Positions 11,501 to 25,100 of a DNA stretch of 64,000 bases are shown here, piece by piece. A model generated the notes under the pieces. The model saw only the letters and a list, made by a program, of their open reading frames with translations, did no database searches and was not told the origin of the DNA. The position numbers and the translations under genes are program-made. Positions within the stretch are counted from its first letter, which is position 1; the number at the start of each line of letters is the position of its first letter. This stretch comes from Anisakis pegreffii (Eukaryota > Nematoda > Chromadorea > Rhabditida > Anisakidae). The DNA is taken from NCBI GenBank assembly GCA_035041965.1, contig JAPYMA010003023.1, forward strand, positions 64,667 through 128,666, given 5' to 3'.

Positions 11501-14500
11501 AATCACGGGTTGAAGGGAAGGAAAATCGTGTTGATAACAAATCAGAATTTCATTTGCTTGGGAAAATTGTCTATAGGGATCGCACCAAAAACACTGCTTG
11601 ACTGATAAGATGCTCGATGAAACAATTCGTTCTCTATGATAATTAGTGTACTTTGCATTCAAGACAACTTCGGCATGATGAAATTTGTGCATAAAAATTG
11701 ACCTCAATGAAGCTTACTTTCTAGAATTGGGTTCAGCACAAAGGCTTCATCCGAACCGTCGAAGTAACCAACATTCAAATATGAACCGTTACGCCACTGC
11801 AATATTTCCACAACACCCAATCGTTCGTTGTTCTCGAAACGTACATGACCCTTTGAAGAACGATTTTCATTTATTACTCTATCTGTGATTCTTTTTAATT
11901 ACTTACTTTAGCAGCTGAACACAATTTCAAGCAATGTTGGTATTATCCAACCGCTCAAAGAAAATTAACGGATCACAGATTCTCTCGTGAATTCGTTGTT
12001 CACAATAATGCTCAATCAATTGTTTCCGCAGTGAACGAACCAATCTCAAATGACTATCGTTTTCACTGGCAAGCGATTTCATAATGAGTGCAGTATGACT
12101 AGTGGTTACAGCTTGCTGATGGGTAAATCTTCACGAGCTTCAGTAAGGTTTCCTCAGTTATCCATCGATGGAGTGAACTGTGAAACCGGGATAAATTGGC
12201 TTCGAAAGCTCATTAACATACCGTGGCACCACTGAATGATGTGTTATTGATTTCGATCAAGAGTCTCGTATGAGTGCTACTGTCGTTGCCGCTCTCACTT
12301 AATGGATCCCACATTGTGCCGTAAATTCGTTGATATCTCATTGAGACACGATGCACAGCCATTGCAATCGTCCATAGACCATCATAGGCATATGCTCGTA
12401 AAACACTCGCTTCACAATCATCATTGCACGATTGTTCGATTTCATCGCGTACTTCAGAAACCGTCTGAAATTTTTTACCTCTCATACAATTTGAATTCAA
12501 TAAGTGCATCTTGAGAATGAAATTGTTCTTCAAAATCGTTTTTCTCATTTAAACAAGCATTGAATACACATGGTATGCGCTTGTGTTGAATACCACTGAA
12601 ATGAGTTGATCAAAAATCCCAATTGTCGGTCAAACAAAAGAAGTGTTCAAGTTCTTCCAGTTGAATCAAAGCTTTATTGAGCCAAACGTGGTTGAATTAT
12701 TGAAGCATATTAAGGCATATCTCAAACGGATGAAATTATAGAACAGGTTTGTTGAGCATTTCGTTAGAAGAAAGTATTCGGTGAAGACACAGTATGAATG
12801 TATTTGTTCATACTTACTTTATTACCAATAGTTCTCTGCTGCAAGTATGGCGAGTAGGATGCGAACTGAATTGCGAAATGACCATTGATCGCAGTGCTGA
12901 TCTCTTCTGCCGTACAGTTCGTAGCAGTCGCGTTCTTCCACCATTCACCTCAACAAGTATGTCATATTCAATAAAGAAGATGATGAAGCTCGAGTGAACG
13001 AGTGCATACTCAATGGAGATTATGAAGCAGGTAAATGAGAATACTTTCTGATCTGCTAACATGGGCAAATGTAGCTAAACCTATGAACAGGTTAAATGAT
13101 TTCTTAATTTCTAATTTATTCCACACTGAAGAGTTTGATGAAGAGCTAAGAATCATTTATTGGAAAAGCATTTGTCCTACAGAAGGTAGATATTATACAA
13201 ATCACGACTTTTCTCTAGACATCTTCATCGCTGTTTCAAGGTACTGAATAAGAACACTTATTGAAGGTCACGGATTCAGTGTGGAAGGGGCAGGTTGAGT
13301 CATCGCTAACATTTATAACATTAACCGTCATCTTTCACATGTCTAGAGTCAGATGAGTTCTGGAATCTCTATTTCAAAACAATGTTTATTTCCATGGAAC
13401 ATTCCTCTATCTATTGTTCGCATCAATAGTATTCAACCGTTCAAAAGGTTTCGAATAGTTGAAGAGAAATGATACCATAATGATATCCGGGCAAAATCCA
13501 GACATAGTTATCACCGTATATTCCCCTCTGATAAACTTCGCACATAATTCGACTTGCGAGCACCTCTTCAAAATCTCCAACGAATATACGCACATCCCTC
13601 ATCTGAACAAGCGATAATGAGATAGATGCTCACATACGATCCGATCGTTTGTCTTCTTAGCGTAAGCAAGCAAGTGATCATATTATGAATTTCAACAGTT
13701 CTCTCATTTCAATGAATACTTTTCATGATTGCCGTTCTAACAAGACAAACACATAAACTATTCCGCTTTAATTATTGAAGCTTTCCCAGAATTTTTTTTT
13801 GCAACAAACTTCCTCAGGATATCCAATATTGTTTGCGAAATAATCCATCGAATGTAATTCAAACAACTTTTTCTACTGATGAATTTCCGAGAATAGATTA
13901 TCAATGTTTAAATGTTTATGGAGAGCGTATGTTTATTTTTGAGGAAAAAATGAGTTGTCACATGAGCTCGTGTAAGGACTAACGGTTCTTGCCAATTGTG
14001 CAATGATATTATTTGCATGCGGTAATTTATGCGTTTTGACTGTTGGAACGTGATAAGCAATATTCAACGATTTGCTTAATGATGAAATCCAAAACGAGCG
14101 CTTATTTAGCCCAATGTAATTGGCATGGACGGCTGTGTAATTGGAAGGATAAATAAGAGGGAACAACTCGCAATTGCAATGCAAATAAAAATGCCACACT
14201 GATCTTGCTGACTGAAAAACGAATTTTTAGTAGAGAACACCGATAGAGTAACCTTCATTTCATCAAGCTCCAAACCAATGTTTTCGATTTCATCATGAGT
14301 TATGCCTGCCGTGTATACAACTTTAATGCCGTATCCGTGTTCCAATTTTGTGGTTAACGATTCATGTGGCTATAAATATCGCAATAGCATGTTAGATATA
14401 TGATGAATGACAAGTTATTGTCTGATTAATTTCGTGAATGCAACTTTTCGGGTTCAAGTTCAAAACTGTTTCCGCAGCTGTTCGGCAAGTTCAGCTCACA

Positions 14501-17500
14501 TTGAATTCCAATCATTTTTCTTGTCGATCCTCTTTTTCGGTGACTATTAGCAATGTTCACACGGTTTTAATAATTGGAATGAGCAAAACGTTCGCAGAAC
14601 AGTCTGTGTTTTGTTCATCACTCCAATGGAATGAAATATTCCAAAGGGATAAGTAATCAATTAATGATAATTAATGCGAGACAAGATGAGAATGCATTCT
14701 GAACGCAGTTTCTCAGTTACTAAGAGTGTACTGATGAATGAAGCGAGTGAATATGATTGTAATGAGAGGCACTAAATTCCCCACTTAATTAAATGGCTCC
14801 GCTCAAATGAGGTGAATCAAATTTTGTGCACTCAATCGAATTGTTGAGCGTATCTTCGACAATGATGTTTTCGTTCTATTTTTAGCTCGTCAGCAATCAA
14901 ACATAACCCCAAAAGCATTTCATTTCATTGTCATCTCATTCAGAAAATTCTTCATCTATAACCTAACCAAAACATTAACCACCAAAAGAGTTCAGTTCGA
15001 AAAAATTAACTTCTTCTTTGCAATATGTCATTTTCTTATTATCAGCCAATCAGTACATTTATCTCAGTGCTGCTGAATTTTGCGTAATATCAGTTAGATA
15101 AAATAACGACTAATAAGGTGTCAAAGTTGATAAAAACGAATTGGTCTACATTGAGATGAATGCTGCTCACAATACAGCTCAAATGAAACTTTTCGTAATC
15201 AGTGAATAATAGTAGTTTACCAGTGCAAAACGAGGCTCATCACTCTGCTTGACGGTCCCAACACGTGTCCAATTGAAATGGAATATAAGTCGACATCGAG
15301 CCTCATTTATGTTTCGATCGCCAGGCACAATACGAAAGAACGTTGGGTACATCTGTGAATCGACAAAAACATTTCTTCATTAGTCATTCATCGTTTTTCA
15401 AATTTCAAATGAAATTCACACCATTTTAAAGGCTCAATTGCGGATGATCACTTCCATTTTTGTGATTTATAGACGTTGTACTATGTGTAAAGAGAACTAA
15501 TTTTCTTTTGGATGACCATCGACACTAAATTCTTGAGGAAAAATAAAACGAAATTCATCGTCACATTAAGCTGACTAAGTCTTAATGGCTGTGCTGACTA
15601 AACGTGATCTCAATCGTTTAGTGCTAACAAATACCTCTTGTGAATCCGTACTAGCGAATTTTGCATGTGTTTCAGCGTACGACAGATGCAGTAAGTGCCA
15701 GTACTTGGAAGCCATCGCAACCGGTTCGTTAACATTTGTACAAGCGTCACCGAATAATGCAAATGGACGTGGCTCGGCGTTCATCAACTCGAATAACGCT
15801 TTCATGCCAACCGATGTTTTGCACTAAAATTTATCTCGTTATTTTTTTACTGCTCAGTCATTCGATCATGTTACCTCTTTTTTATTTGCGTGTCATGGCG
15901 AAATGCTCAAGTTACAACAGTGATTTCTTTGGTCAACTGTTCGAATCATTCCCTGATTTCTTTTGTCAACTAAAATTAATCAGTGCATTCTGATCTTGAA
16001 ATAAAGTTGATCTGCGATCATTTAGAACATGAGAAAAGGTTCAACCATAATCCTGCGGTTGGTTCGTCAAAACTAATTTATGATGAATTTCCATGAATTG
16101 GATATCCTGCTGTATAAACTGAATTGCGCTCGTAACGTTCTGTTGTTTATTGCTATCAAAATTTGTTTCAAAAGCCAACGTCGTGTTAGAATTATGGAAG
16201 GCAGTCGATAGGAATTTGCAAAAGCTTGAGACATGCAAATATTCTTATAACTGATGAAGATGAATGCATGGATATATGAAGAAATGAGCAATGAATATTC
16301 GAAAAAATTTGAATTCGATTGTGAGTTGATTATGTTTGAAGATGTCTTCTTCGCTTTGCTCATTCACTCACTAGCGTGCAATAAGCACATGCCGTAACTT
16401 CATTTCTCCGGATACGAACCTACTCCATTCATATTGTGTGTTTCTTCACATCATTGCACAAATTGTATTTATTGTTGATGAGTATCACAATTGGATTGTT
16501 GCGACGATGTGTTACACCCGTTCTAACGCTCACTTGATGCTCATGCATGCCATACCCGATGCCTCTTTTTTTGAATCAAACAATAATTGTGCTCACAAAA
16601 TTTAATGCAATAACGCATACGGAATATGATTCGAACGAATCAAGTATGGCACAATTGTGATAATCAAAATATGGAAATGACAAAGGCTCGAGCGAATGCG
16701 AGTAAATTCGAAATTAAGACTGTCTGCTGCTGATGCTGCTTGATGTGATGATCCAAATGAAGATATTGTCGAGTCCTCCTTCATCAACGACGGCACTCCA
16801 ATCGTGCAGCAGTGTTTTGCGTTGATGGATTGACTTGGAAGCTATCAAACACATAAAAATGAAAAAAGAAAAAAAAAGAAATGCCATTCAGCGCTAAAAA
16901 ACAAACGCGATCAACAAAAGGATGAAATTCGAATTTCTCTTCTTTAGCGTATTCATATTCGGCATAGAATTGTGCATTAAAACCCAATGCCAGTAATAAT
17001 TCAACTATCCAACCGACGGTTGCTATAAGTGATTGCATAAAATCGTTGAAGAGTGCTTTCGTTCATTATAAATTCTTTGAATTGTATTGCGTTTTCAGAT
17101 GTGTGCTTTGTCAAAACGCTATTTAAAATGGTGATTTATGCGATCGAATTATGTTTTCGTTTATTCATCCATTCGTTCACTTATCAACGATTCCGTCTCA
17201 GTGCACATTCGCTTGTTTTGATGATGTCAATCCATACTGAAGCGCTCTTTTATACGTTATTATTATCGTACATTCAAGTAATAGCAAACGGTGTTCACTA
17301 AACCTCATAATCAAGAATTCGCATGCAATATCAATGCTTGTAATGCTTTCAGCAGCAGCAGCAGGAATCACTGACAGATTGTTTGCCTGTGGTTGGACTG
17401 GAAGGTGCGAGAGGCTCGTACCTGCGGCAAAATCATCCAGCAATTCGCACTGATGAAAACTGATAAACGCCCACTCAAAATAATGGCCGTCGAGACAATG

Positions 17501-18178
17501 CCTACTCATCACTTTTGGTGATCAAATTAGGATCGTTTTACGCAATGAATTGTCGTTTCACTCATGCGGACTGAATCATAACATGGATTATTTTGGGAAA
17601 TGATTTTTTGCTTGCCTATGGCTGAAGAGTCAATGTATTCAAGCATTTAATTGCGCTTGCAAAGTATCGTCATTTCTAATTTTTCACTGAATCCCAAAGG
17701 AGAGTTTATTTTATTGGCAAGCGTTCGGCTCAACATTCGACATTGCTGAGTGTTCTTGAACGCCGCTCTGAGCACATCTGAGCACAGCACACTTATCAGT
17801 GCATAACAAAGGCAATTGTTCATTTCGCATAAGTGATCAGAGGCATCATTGAGAAATGACGCAAAAAGTCGACAATGAAACTAATGAAAATGAAAAGAGT
17901 TGCTGCATGAGGGTCAGAAAATGATTAGCAAAAAGAAGAGTAATGATAACCTCAGTATCTTTGAAAATCATTTGCAAATAGTAATCGTTCAGAATACACG
18001 ACTGATTATGAATATGACTGAGTGCAACGTCGATTGCACCTTTCAGTTGTTTTTTGAACGGATCCGGTAAGAATATGCCGATTGGTAGTGGAATACGATA
18101 TTGTGGTGAATAGCTAATGCACTGTTGAGCATCACTTAATTGAATCAGTGACAGTAGAATGAACGTGTAAAGCGACAT
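8518..18178 (-). CDS. gbb-2: Metabotropic GABA-B receptor, subunit 2 type
   Basis: Exons in gene order: 18178-17951, 15823-15635, 15352-15221, 14369-14253, 13602-13476, 12948-12818, 12464-12222, 11850-11718, 11333-11183, 10955-10823, 10673-10443, 10363-10262, 9845-9708, 9438-9352, 9192-9083, 8832-8754, 8610-8518. All phases agree and give 807 residues. A signal peptide (about 1-17) is followed by the bilobed ligand-binding domain ([31 protein letters not shown]). Seven membrane segments lie at about 450-715, then a heptad-like coiled coil (about 752-790). [24 protein letters not shown] and [15 protein letters not shown] match subunit 2 better than subunit 1, so this is the G-protein-coupling partner of the plasma-membrane heterodimer. 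The tail is shorter than in vertebrates; a further 3' exon is possible. The first intron is 2.1 kb. Confidence 0.93.
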
Positions 18179-18192
18179 GATTTATGGTTCAG

Positions 18193-18194
18193 CT
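18193..18194 (-). promoter_or_regulatory. Putative spliced-leader acceptor of the GABA-B receptor gene
   Basis: On the minus strand CTGTTTCTTAG ends 14 bases before the start codon at 18178. There is no nearby upstream in-frame ATG, so this is a good candidate 3' splice site for a trans-spliced leader. Inferred from sequence only. Confidence 0.45.
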
Positions 18195-21171
18195 AAGAAA
18201 CAGTTGGTTGAATGGATCACTGCAGTTCAGCTTGAACTAAATGACAAAGTGGAAGGGGATTTGTAGAACAAAATCTCACGGATCAGTTCGCAATGAAGAT
18301 GCATGAGAAGAAGATGAAGAGAAGGACGCATAATGAGTAAATGTTATTATTGGTGCTCGTATGACTGGGCGGATCTGGTCGAATTCAGAAGGAACATTCG
18401 TCATTGTTGTGATGTGCGATGCGATGTGCAACAAAGAAAAGCAATGACAATGTCCACTGCTAGTGCTGCTGAATGTCAAATAATCGTTGCAAATACTTTT
18501 TTGAGATGTATGTCACTACTCAACAACGATCCCTCTCAACAATTCAGAAGCAGCCCTAATCTTATTTCAGCACTTAAAGTGCATCACATAATCTTGCACC
18601 AGCTGATCAATGATGAACCAAAGAAACAACATACCCAATAGCATTGTAACACCACAACAAATCCAGTGCGAATGTGAGTTGGCCGTCTGTTTCAGGCAGC
18701 CGTATTCACTGAATAATAACTCTTCAAGCAATTGAAAAATGTGTGCGACAGGATCTTTTTTTTCTGCTTCAAAATTTCCGACGCATTGACAACAAGTAAA
18801 CAAAATTAGTGGTTTCTGCAGATTCCAACTCAAAGAAACTTCATTCACATCGGAAAATCATCATCATGAGAGGAAAGATCATGAGAGGTCAAAAATTCGC
18901 TAGGCGATATAAATCCATAAGGAGAACTTTTGAAATACGGTGGTCATGCGTATTCATCGTAAAAGCAACAGTGATAATTTCGAAGTAATCCTCAAGAGTG
19001 CTTGTGCGTGTGTGGATTTGGGAGGATGAGTATGAAAGTGTTTGAATTGTTGTTGTGCTTGGGTGCTGAAATTTTTTGCGAAAGTGACAAAAGAAGTTCA
19101 ACGGAGGAAGGAGAAGGGACTTGTATACTCTTGAGAAAGTTGTGTGAATTCAATATGAGCATATGGGCACAATCGATTCGTGATCCTATCAGAAGTAGTA
19201 AAGAGTAAAGTAGTAAAGAGCACAAAATGTAGACAATCGAGTAAAGTGTTTAAGTTTCATGACAGAAAAACAAACGATACTCAGAGGACTTGTTTGCTTG
19301 GCAAATCAAGGAAGGTATCAAACACCTTTGAGACGTCTCTCTTATCTGACTTTTTATGCGTCGTCCTTCTCATGCATACGAAGTCTTCGCACTAAATTCA
19401 ACGTGATTTTTTTCGAAAAGACGCTCTCGAAAGTCATTTAACGATCCCTCGAAGGAATTCTGAATGCACCTCAAATTTCCTAACGAATCAGGATAGCACT
19501 AGACCATTTATGCTCAGCACATATTTTTCACAGCACATTTCATTGCTAAAAAAAACGTATTGAAGATTACGATCTGTCTCACGATATGTTATGATAGTTT
19601 CCAATCATCGCAGCTAGATTTGATACTGAAATAGCGAAAGCACATGCTCGTTTCCACGTATCGCTCTCAATATATTCAGCAACCTCATCTCGAAATTGCT
19701 ATCTAACCAGGGATTTAAGTGCATCAATGTGCAAGCTTTTTTTTCTAATCTCATCGTCAGGTCAACTCTATGATCGACACAAAATCTAAAATTTTATAAA
19801 CCCTCGTAAAAAGACGCAATAAAAATCGTATCGAAGGGATCAGAAAAAAACCCTTTAAATTCATGCATTTCAATTCAAATTTGGATGGCAATTTCGATAT
19901 GAGATTGTTGAGTGTATTGAGAGTGAATTGCGGAAAATAGCATGTGCTTTCGCTAGTTCAATTTCTTATCTGGCTGCAATGACAAACCAAAACCAGCTCG
20001 GAGTTTTTGTAGAGAGAACATTTCTCCATTTTGGTATTCTAATGAGGAATTTCTTTTCTGGTAAGATTGCCTGAGCTCAACCCATCAACTGAACGAAGAC
20101 TAATAATTGTTGTTGTCCGTAGTTGTTATTGTTGCCTGAGCAACGAGGGAATGAACGGTGAAAACTGATTGCAGATGGATGTCATCTCGACTCCACGTAG
20201 TTTCATATAATGGAAAATGCCCGTTCGAGTTAATATCGGTAATTCCATTCAACGATGGGAACTCAGGAACCTATGAACGAAATGTGAGCATGATCAGTGA
20301 GCATCTCATACTCACGAGCACGAGTGCTGAGCGAAGAACTACAATTACACTTTTGTCGTGAGGAATGAGCAAGCAACATTCAGCAAATTTATTTGTGAGC
20401 AGTGATAATTGGCAGCTCAAAAATTTGTGGTCATTTCATGAGCGATGAGTGAACAGCGCTTTTTTTTTTCAAATAACCCCATGGCTGATTTCATCATAGG
20501 GTATTCGTTACTCTATTTATGGATGTGCACATTATTGATAATCATTCTTCATGCAGTAATTGTGTTGTTGTGTTTGAAGCCAGTTTCGGCAACGAAACGA
20601 GGAACGGATATGGGAGAGGGAAACGAATGTCATGAAAGCATCGAACTGTCGCTTCGGATGTCTAGAGACGCGTATTTATGCTTATCACACGTTAAACGAA
20701 GACACTGAAAGTCAGTATTTGAAGTTTGCTTTATGTCACCATCTGGTTCAACCTCCTGATGATTCAAGACCAATTCACGAGCAGACCAATTCATCACGAA
20801 ATCAGATTGATGCATACCATGAGGTGTGTTTAAATTTGGTCGCATCTTTGAGTGAAAGTTCTCAATCTGCAAAATCTCCGAGACATGCAGAACCTGGAAG
20901 TTGACATGTTCAAAACTGTGGAAGATGGTCCCCAATATCGGTTTGCTACTAGGTCGAGGTTCCATGTGCATCCAGTTCAGAATACTGCATTCGATCATTC
21001 GTCTATAAAAATCAGTTCAACTCAAAATTAACACTTTTTTGATGATCAGTGGAGGTTTTCAGAAGTTTTGTTGCTGAATGTACTACGTTCGCATGATTAA
21101 TTTATCCATCCCATGCATTATTCAATCTCGAATTTAACTGTTAGACAAAGTCGAGAAAGGTATAATATGGG
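18195..21171. other. Gene-poor region with weak ORFs
   Basis: No family was recognised. On minus, 19225-18992 opens with a signal-peptide-like MCSLLLYSLLLLIGS, and 18848-18567 contains a hydrophobic stretch (WICCGVTMLLGMLFLWFII). They could belong to one unrecognised gene but cannot be joined with confidence. On plus, 20481-20708 is listed separately. The rest is AT-rich with no supported exons. Confidence 0.4.
20481..20708 (+). CDS. Possible small single-pass membrane protein
   Basis: An uninterrupted frame starts at the ATG of MADFIIGYSLLYLW and runs 75 codons to TGA. It has one strongly hydrophobic segment (about residues 4-33) and a charged C-terminal tail beginning KPVSATKRGTD. An upstream in-frame ATG at 20445 lies just before a T-run. 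No family was recognised. Two other long frames overlap the 3' half (plus 20632-20904, minus 20998-20630), which weakens the case. Evidence is only the open frame and its hydropathy. Confidence 0.25.
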   Translation: MADFIIGYSLLYLWMCTLLIIILHAVIVLLCLKPVSATKRGTDMGEGNECHESIELSLRMSRDAYLCLSHVKRRH

Positions 21172-21243
21172 GACTCCGTGGCGCAACGGTAGCGCGTCTG
21201 ACTCCAGATCAGAAGGTTGCGTGTTCAAATCACGTCGGGGTCA
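21172..21243 (+). tRNA. tRNA-Trp (CCA), dispersed copy
   Basis: Identical in all 72 bases to the array copies at 85 and 268, with the same cloverleaf and CCA anticodon. The flanks are unrelated to the 183-bp array unit, so this is an independent locus. A TTTTT run begins about five bases after the discriminator base. Confidence 0.95.
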
Positions 21244-22172
21244 TAAGTTTTTCTCATTTTGTCACACACTCTACTGAGCGGATATAAATGTTTGTTCTTT
21301 TTTTCTGTGCTGCTTCAAGCTTTTCAGTCATTTTCATATCATATTTATCACTCCATGTGCCATGAGGATTTCGAAAGTATTATCTCGAAACCAATGCGTG
21401 AAATCAGATTGTTCACACTGTTGATTCATAACAACCATTTTTGTGACCATTTCAGGTATTTCGTCACAACAGATAACCCTTTCATAAAGTAACCACTAAA
21501 ATTTTCATATTATGAGGATCGGATTAACTCTGAATAAATAGGGTAAATGGATAAACGCGTGTAACATCGAGAAAGCAGATGAGAGCAGCTCAAAAAAGCG
21601 AGTTTTAGAGTGAAAAGCAGTGAATGTTTATGACTAATTGAATGTGGTCGATTCATTTGTTCGTTTAATAGACGACGACAAGTAGCTGAATTGCAACCAT
21701 AGTTACCGAACGTAACCATGCGCTGATGATGACTTGAGTTGAGCTCAAACTTGCGACTACTCGTCGCTCATGTACAGCTCAGTTTCACTTCGTTCATCTA
21801 CAACAATTTTCACCTCGAATGAGTAGTATTAGCAATTGACTGTTCTCTTTTTGCATTCTACTCAACTTCCATGATATTAGTCCAGTTAATAGTCCAGTTT
21901 TAATTTTTGGTTCGAATAGTTTTAAGTTTAAGTTTTAAGTCTAGTTAATAGCAAACATTTTATATAGCTTTTATAATGGTTCGAAAAGTTTTCCGTTGTC
22001 TCGCTATCGAAAGAATTCCCTAAAGGAACAACAAAACGATATGTCCTATTGAATGTTTTTACGTCAGCGTTAATACAGCTAACAAATGATTATGTTTCTT
22101 ATTTGCAGAAAATTCCACTTTTCAGTTACACTTTCAACTATTTTAGGAGCTCATTGAACGGCACTGAACCGA
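21244..22172. other. Intergenic region upstream of the chemoreceptor gene
   Basis: No exon recognised. Two candidate 3' splice sites, TTATTTGCAG near 22109 and TATTTTAG near 22147, lie shortly before the chemoreceptor start and could accept a spliced leader or end a 5' UTR intron. Confidence 0.4.
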
Positions 22173-25100
22173 TTGATCGATGCGATTGAGCAAAATATGA
22201 TGGCGTGGAGTTCCTGGAACAGTTTATTGGAAGATGAGCTTGATGATAAGAGTTACTGCGATATGCAAATGTTGGTGTTGAGTGGGATTGAGTTGTTTAC
22301 ATCCTTAACTGGATGTTTATTATGTATTTTGACGATTGTTCTGTTGCGAAGATTCAACGTCTTTCATGTGAATCTGCGGAAGTTGGTGGCTAATGCAGCG
22401 TTGATCGTGTTCTTCGGAAGTGTTTGCGCCACAATTCGAGCTTGTATTGCCATTCACCAGTGTCTGAATGGCTTCAATCAAGTTGATCACTCCACGGTAT
22501 CTCACAATCAAACATTTTCGTGGGACACTTATAATGAAGCTGTGTATTCCAAACGTCCCAAGTTCACCCTTCAAGCAGCCTTTCTTTTATGCCTTATTTC
22601 CAAAAACGCTTCACAATATTAGACTGTGTATATTTTTTACCTTAGAATAGTGATTTTCAAATAGTTTCCTTCCAAAAAAATAGATACGAAATTCAAGCGT
22701 AACATTCAATCGCAGTAACATCCGAGTTTTTTGTTTTCGGACAACGGTGAGGCCAATCTTTTGACTGAAAAGAGTTAAAAATGAGAGTTAACAATGAGAA
22801 TGTAATGCTAGCTGGAACAGTACAGATGCACTGAATGAGTTAAATTGATGAACTGAAGTGATCGGGATAACTACTGATTGATCTTGAATTGAGATCTCAA
22901 GCAAAAGTGACGGTCGTGATAGCGACGATAATGCCGACAAAATAGGGAAATGTTATTTACGCGACTCAATATCGCCCTCAATCGCAATCGCATTAACTAT
23001 CAACGGCCTGTGGATTGCAATCGAACGTCTTTATGCAACAGTCAATTTCAATGTGTACGAATATCAGGCAATGGGATACGTTCTAAATGCCGTATGCACA
23101 ATCACGGTACATCATCTCGCAGCTGTTTCGTTTTAAATTCACTCATTGTGCACAGCTGAAATTGCGCCGCATGATCCCAGTTCATAAGCACTCACTATCA
23201 GCGATAAATTGCTTTGTAGAGTCAACAACTGAATGAATGCGTCTGCATCTTCTGATCATTACATTGGAAACTGTTAGACGTTGGAACTTGGTATATTTCG
23301 TGTAGGTGCCCGACAAAATTCCCTCAACAAAATTTCGTTGCATACACTTCAGTGAAACTTTGCATGCGGTGAAAATCCATCGAATGATGAACTGAATATA
23401 GCATTGACATTGGTTGTTGGAGTGAACGTTTTCACACACACGAAGATCAAAATGAAGATCAGAATTCAAACAAAATTGTTGTCTAATGTTTGAGGATGAT
23501 TATTGCATCCAGTATTCGGAATCTTAGCCACATAAAAATTCGAATTGCAGTTGCTGCCAATTATTCTCGACTTATTTGGTTTTTCACATTCACTGATGTT
23601 CAGCGAAGTTGGCCTAGCTTTTTCGTGTCCAAATCTGAACGATTCTGACTACTGGAAAGTGAATATCGTTTACTTAATTGCGGCGTTTTGCGAGACTATT
23701 TTCATTGGTCTCTACTTAATGGTATACTATGTAAGTTTTTCCGTATCTAGAGAACCGTGTTTCTCATTTTAAGTATCGTTCAGGCTTTATTTTTGACAAA
23801 TTTTCAAAAAATACTATGCTATGGCTTAGAGTTATACTATGCTATGGCTTAGAGTATACGGCTGAAACTCTCGTAACGTTGGTTCACTCATTGCTAAAAA
23901 TCTTTCTGAAAAGTTGTTATGACTGGACATTTTGGACATCTTTTCTCTTGTTTCCATCAAATTGAACATGGAAATAAAATGAGATGATGAAACGGTAACA
24001 TAACTGTTTGAGGATAATAAAAATCGCCAGGTGGTATTTATAAGAGATCATTACGACAGCTTCAGTTCGCGTTTTCAAATCAACGAGAACATAAAATCAA
24101 CTCGACTTTTATTGCCGTTTAATGCTGCACTTTTAATACTGCTCATTGTAATCATTACGACAACATCAATCCATGACGACAACGATCCAGCAATTCAATC
24201 ACCTACTGTCATTAATGTGAAATATTTAAAATCCCATCTCGTTCATTGATTTCACATTTTCAGAATAATATTTTTTTCTCGTAACGAATCATTCCATCCA
24301 AAAAAAATTTGTTTCATTTCCTAAACTAATAAAGCACAAAGTCGTAAACGAAGGACTCAATAACTGAGGCAAAAAAAGTAGATAATAACGTCATTCTTCG
24401 CAAATTCAAGCTTGACCGCAGACAGGGATTGTGCTGGTCCGGGGGGGGGGGGGAACTTCATAGATGAACAACCCTGTCGTGAAGTACCTCGTCGCCGAGA
24501 ATACCCTGTCAAATTCACGAACGAAGAGAAATTGTCTGATCATCCGTTCCCCCAATTACACTCTTGGAAATGATAAAGTGATGCGAATGATGCTTTTAGG
24601 AATTACGCAATTTAGCGTATCCTCTGTTTTCGATCATATTTCCACTGAGTTACATCTATCGATGTCCGATATTTTATTCAAAAGCCCGACTGGTCGCAGT
24701 TGAGTTGCTATTTCCACGTTCTGAAGGTAAACTGTTCAATATCGAATTATTTGATCTAAAACTGGAAGCATAATGATGGCCGGCCCTGTTTTACTGCCGC
24801 ATCGACTCACAACCGATTGAAGCTATGGAAACGTGAACCGGGGCTCCATATTCGGAATTCAGCAAAACATTTTAAACGATCGGTTCTTCGATTGAATTCG
24901 CAGATGATCAGAGAACTTGCTTCAAAGAGCAGCTGTCAGTAATGTGTGCACATTCATGAACGTATCCTTCTTAATCGAAATTACTCCACTTCTCAAGAAG
25001 AAAACGTCTTAGATTACACGATTACAAATGAACGTTAAGCACGCCATAACGAGGAGCGTTCGATGCAAATCTGCATTTGCCTAAGCGAACTATCGAAGAT

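Noticed and set aside
11345..11707. 120-codon minus frame in the GABA-B receptor region
   Set aside because: Different frame from the flanking exons; the true exons at 11850-11718 and 11333-11183 join in phase around it.
15585..15827. 80-codon plus frame
   Set aside because: Antisense shadow of receptor exon 2, whose minus-strand translation matches the family.
16784..17512. Several minus frames in the 2.1-kb first intron of the GABA-B receptor gene
   Set aside because: Exon 1 (ending KDTE) joins exon 2 (starting CKTS) directly in phase and matches the family, leaving no room for an extra exon; no independent gene evidence.
20630..20998. 122-codon minus frame
   Set aside because: No domain, splice sites or composition bias; overlaps two other long frames, a sign of chance openness.
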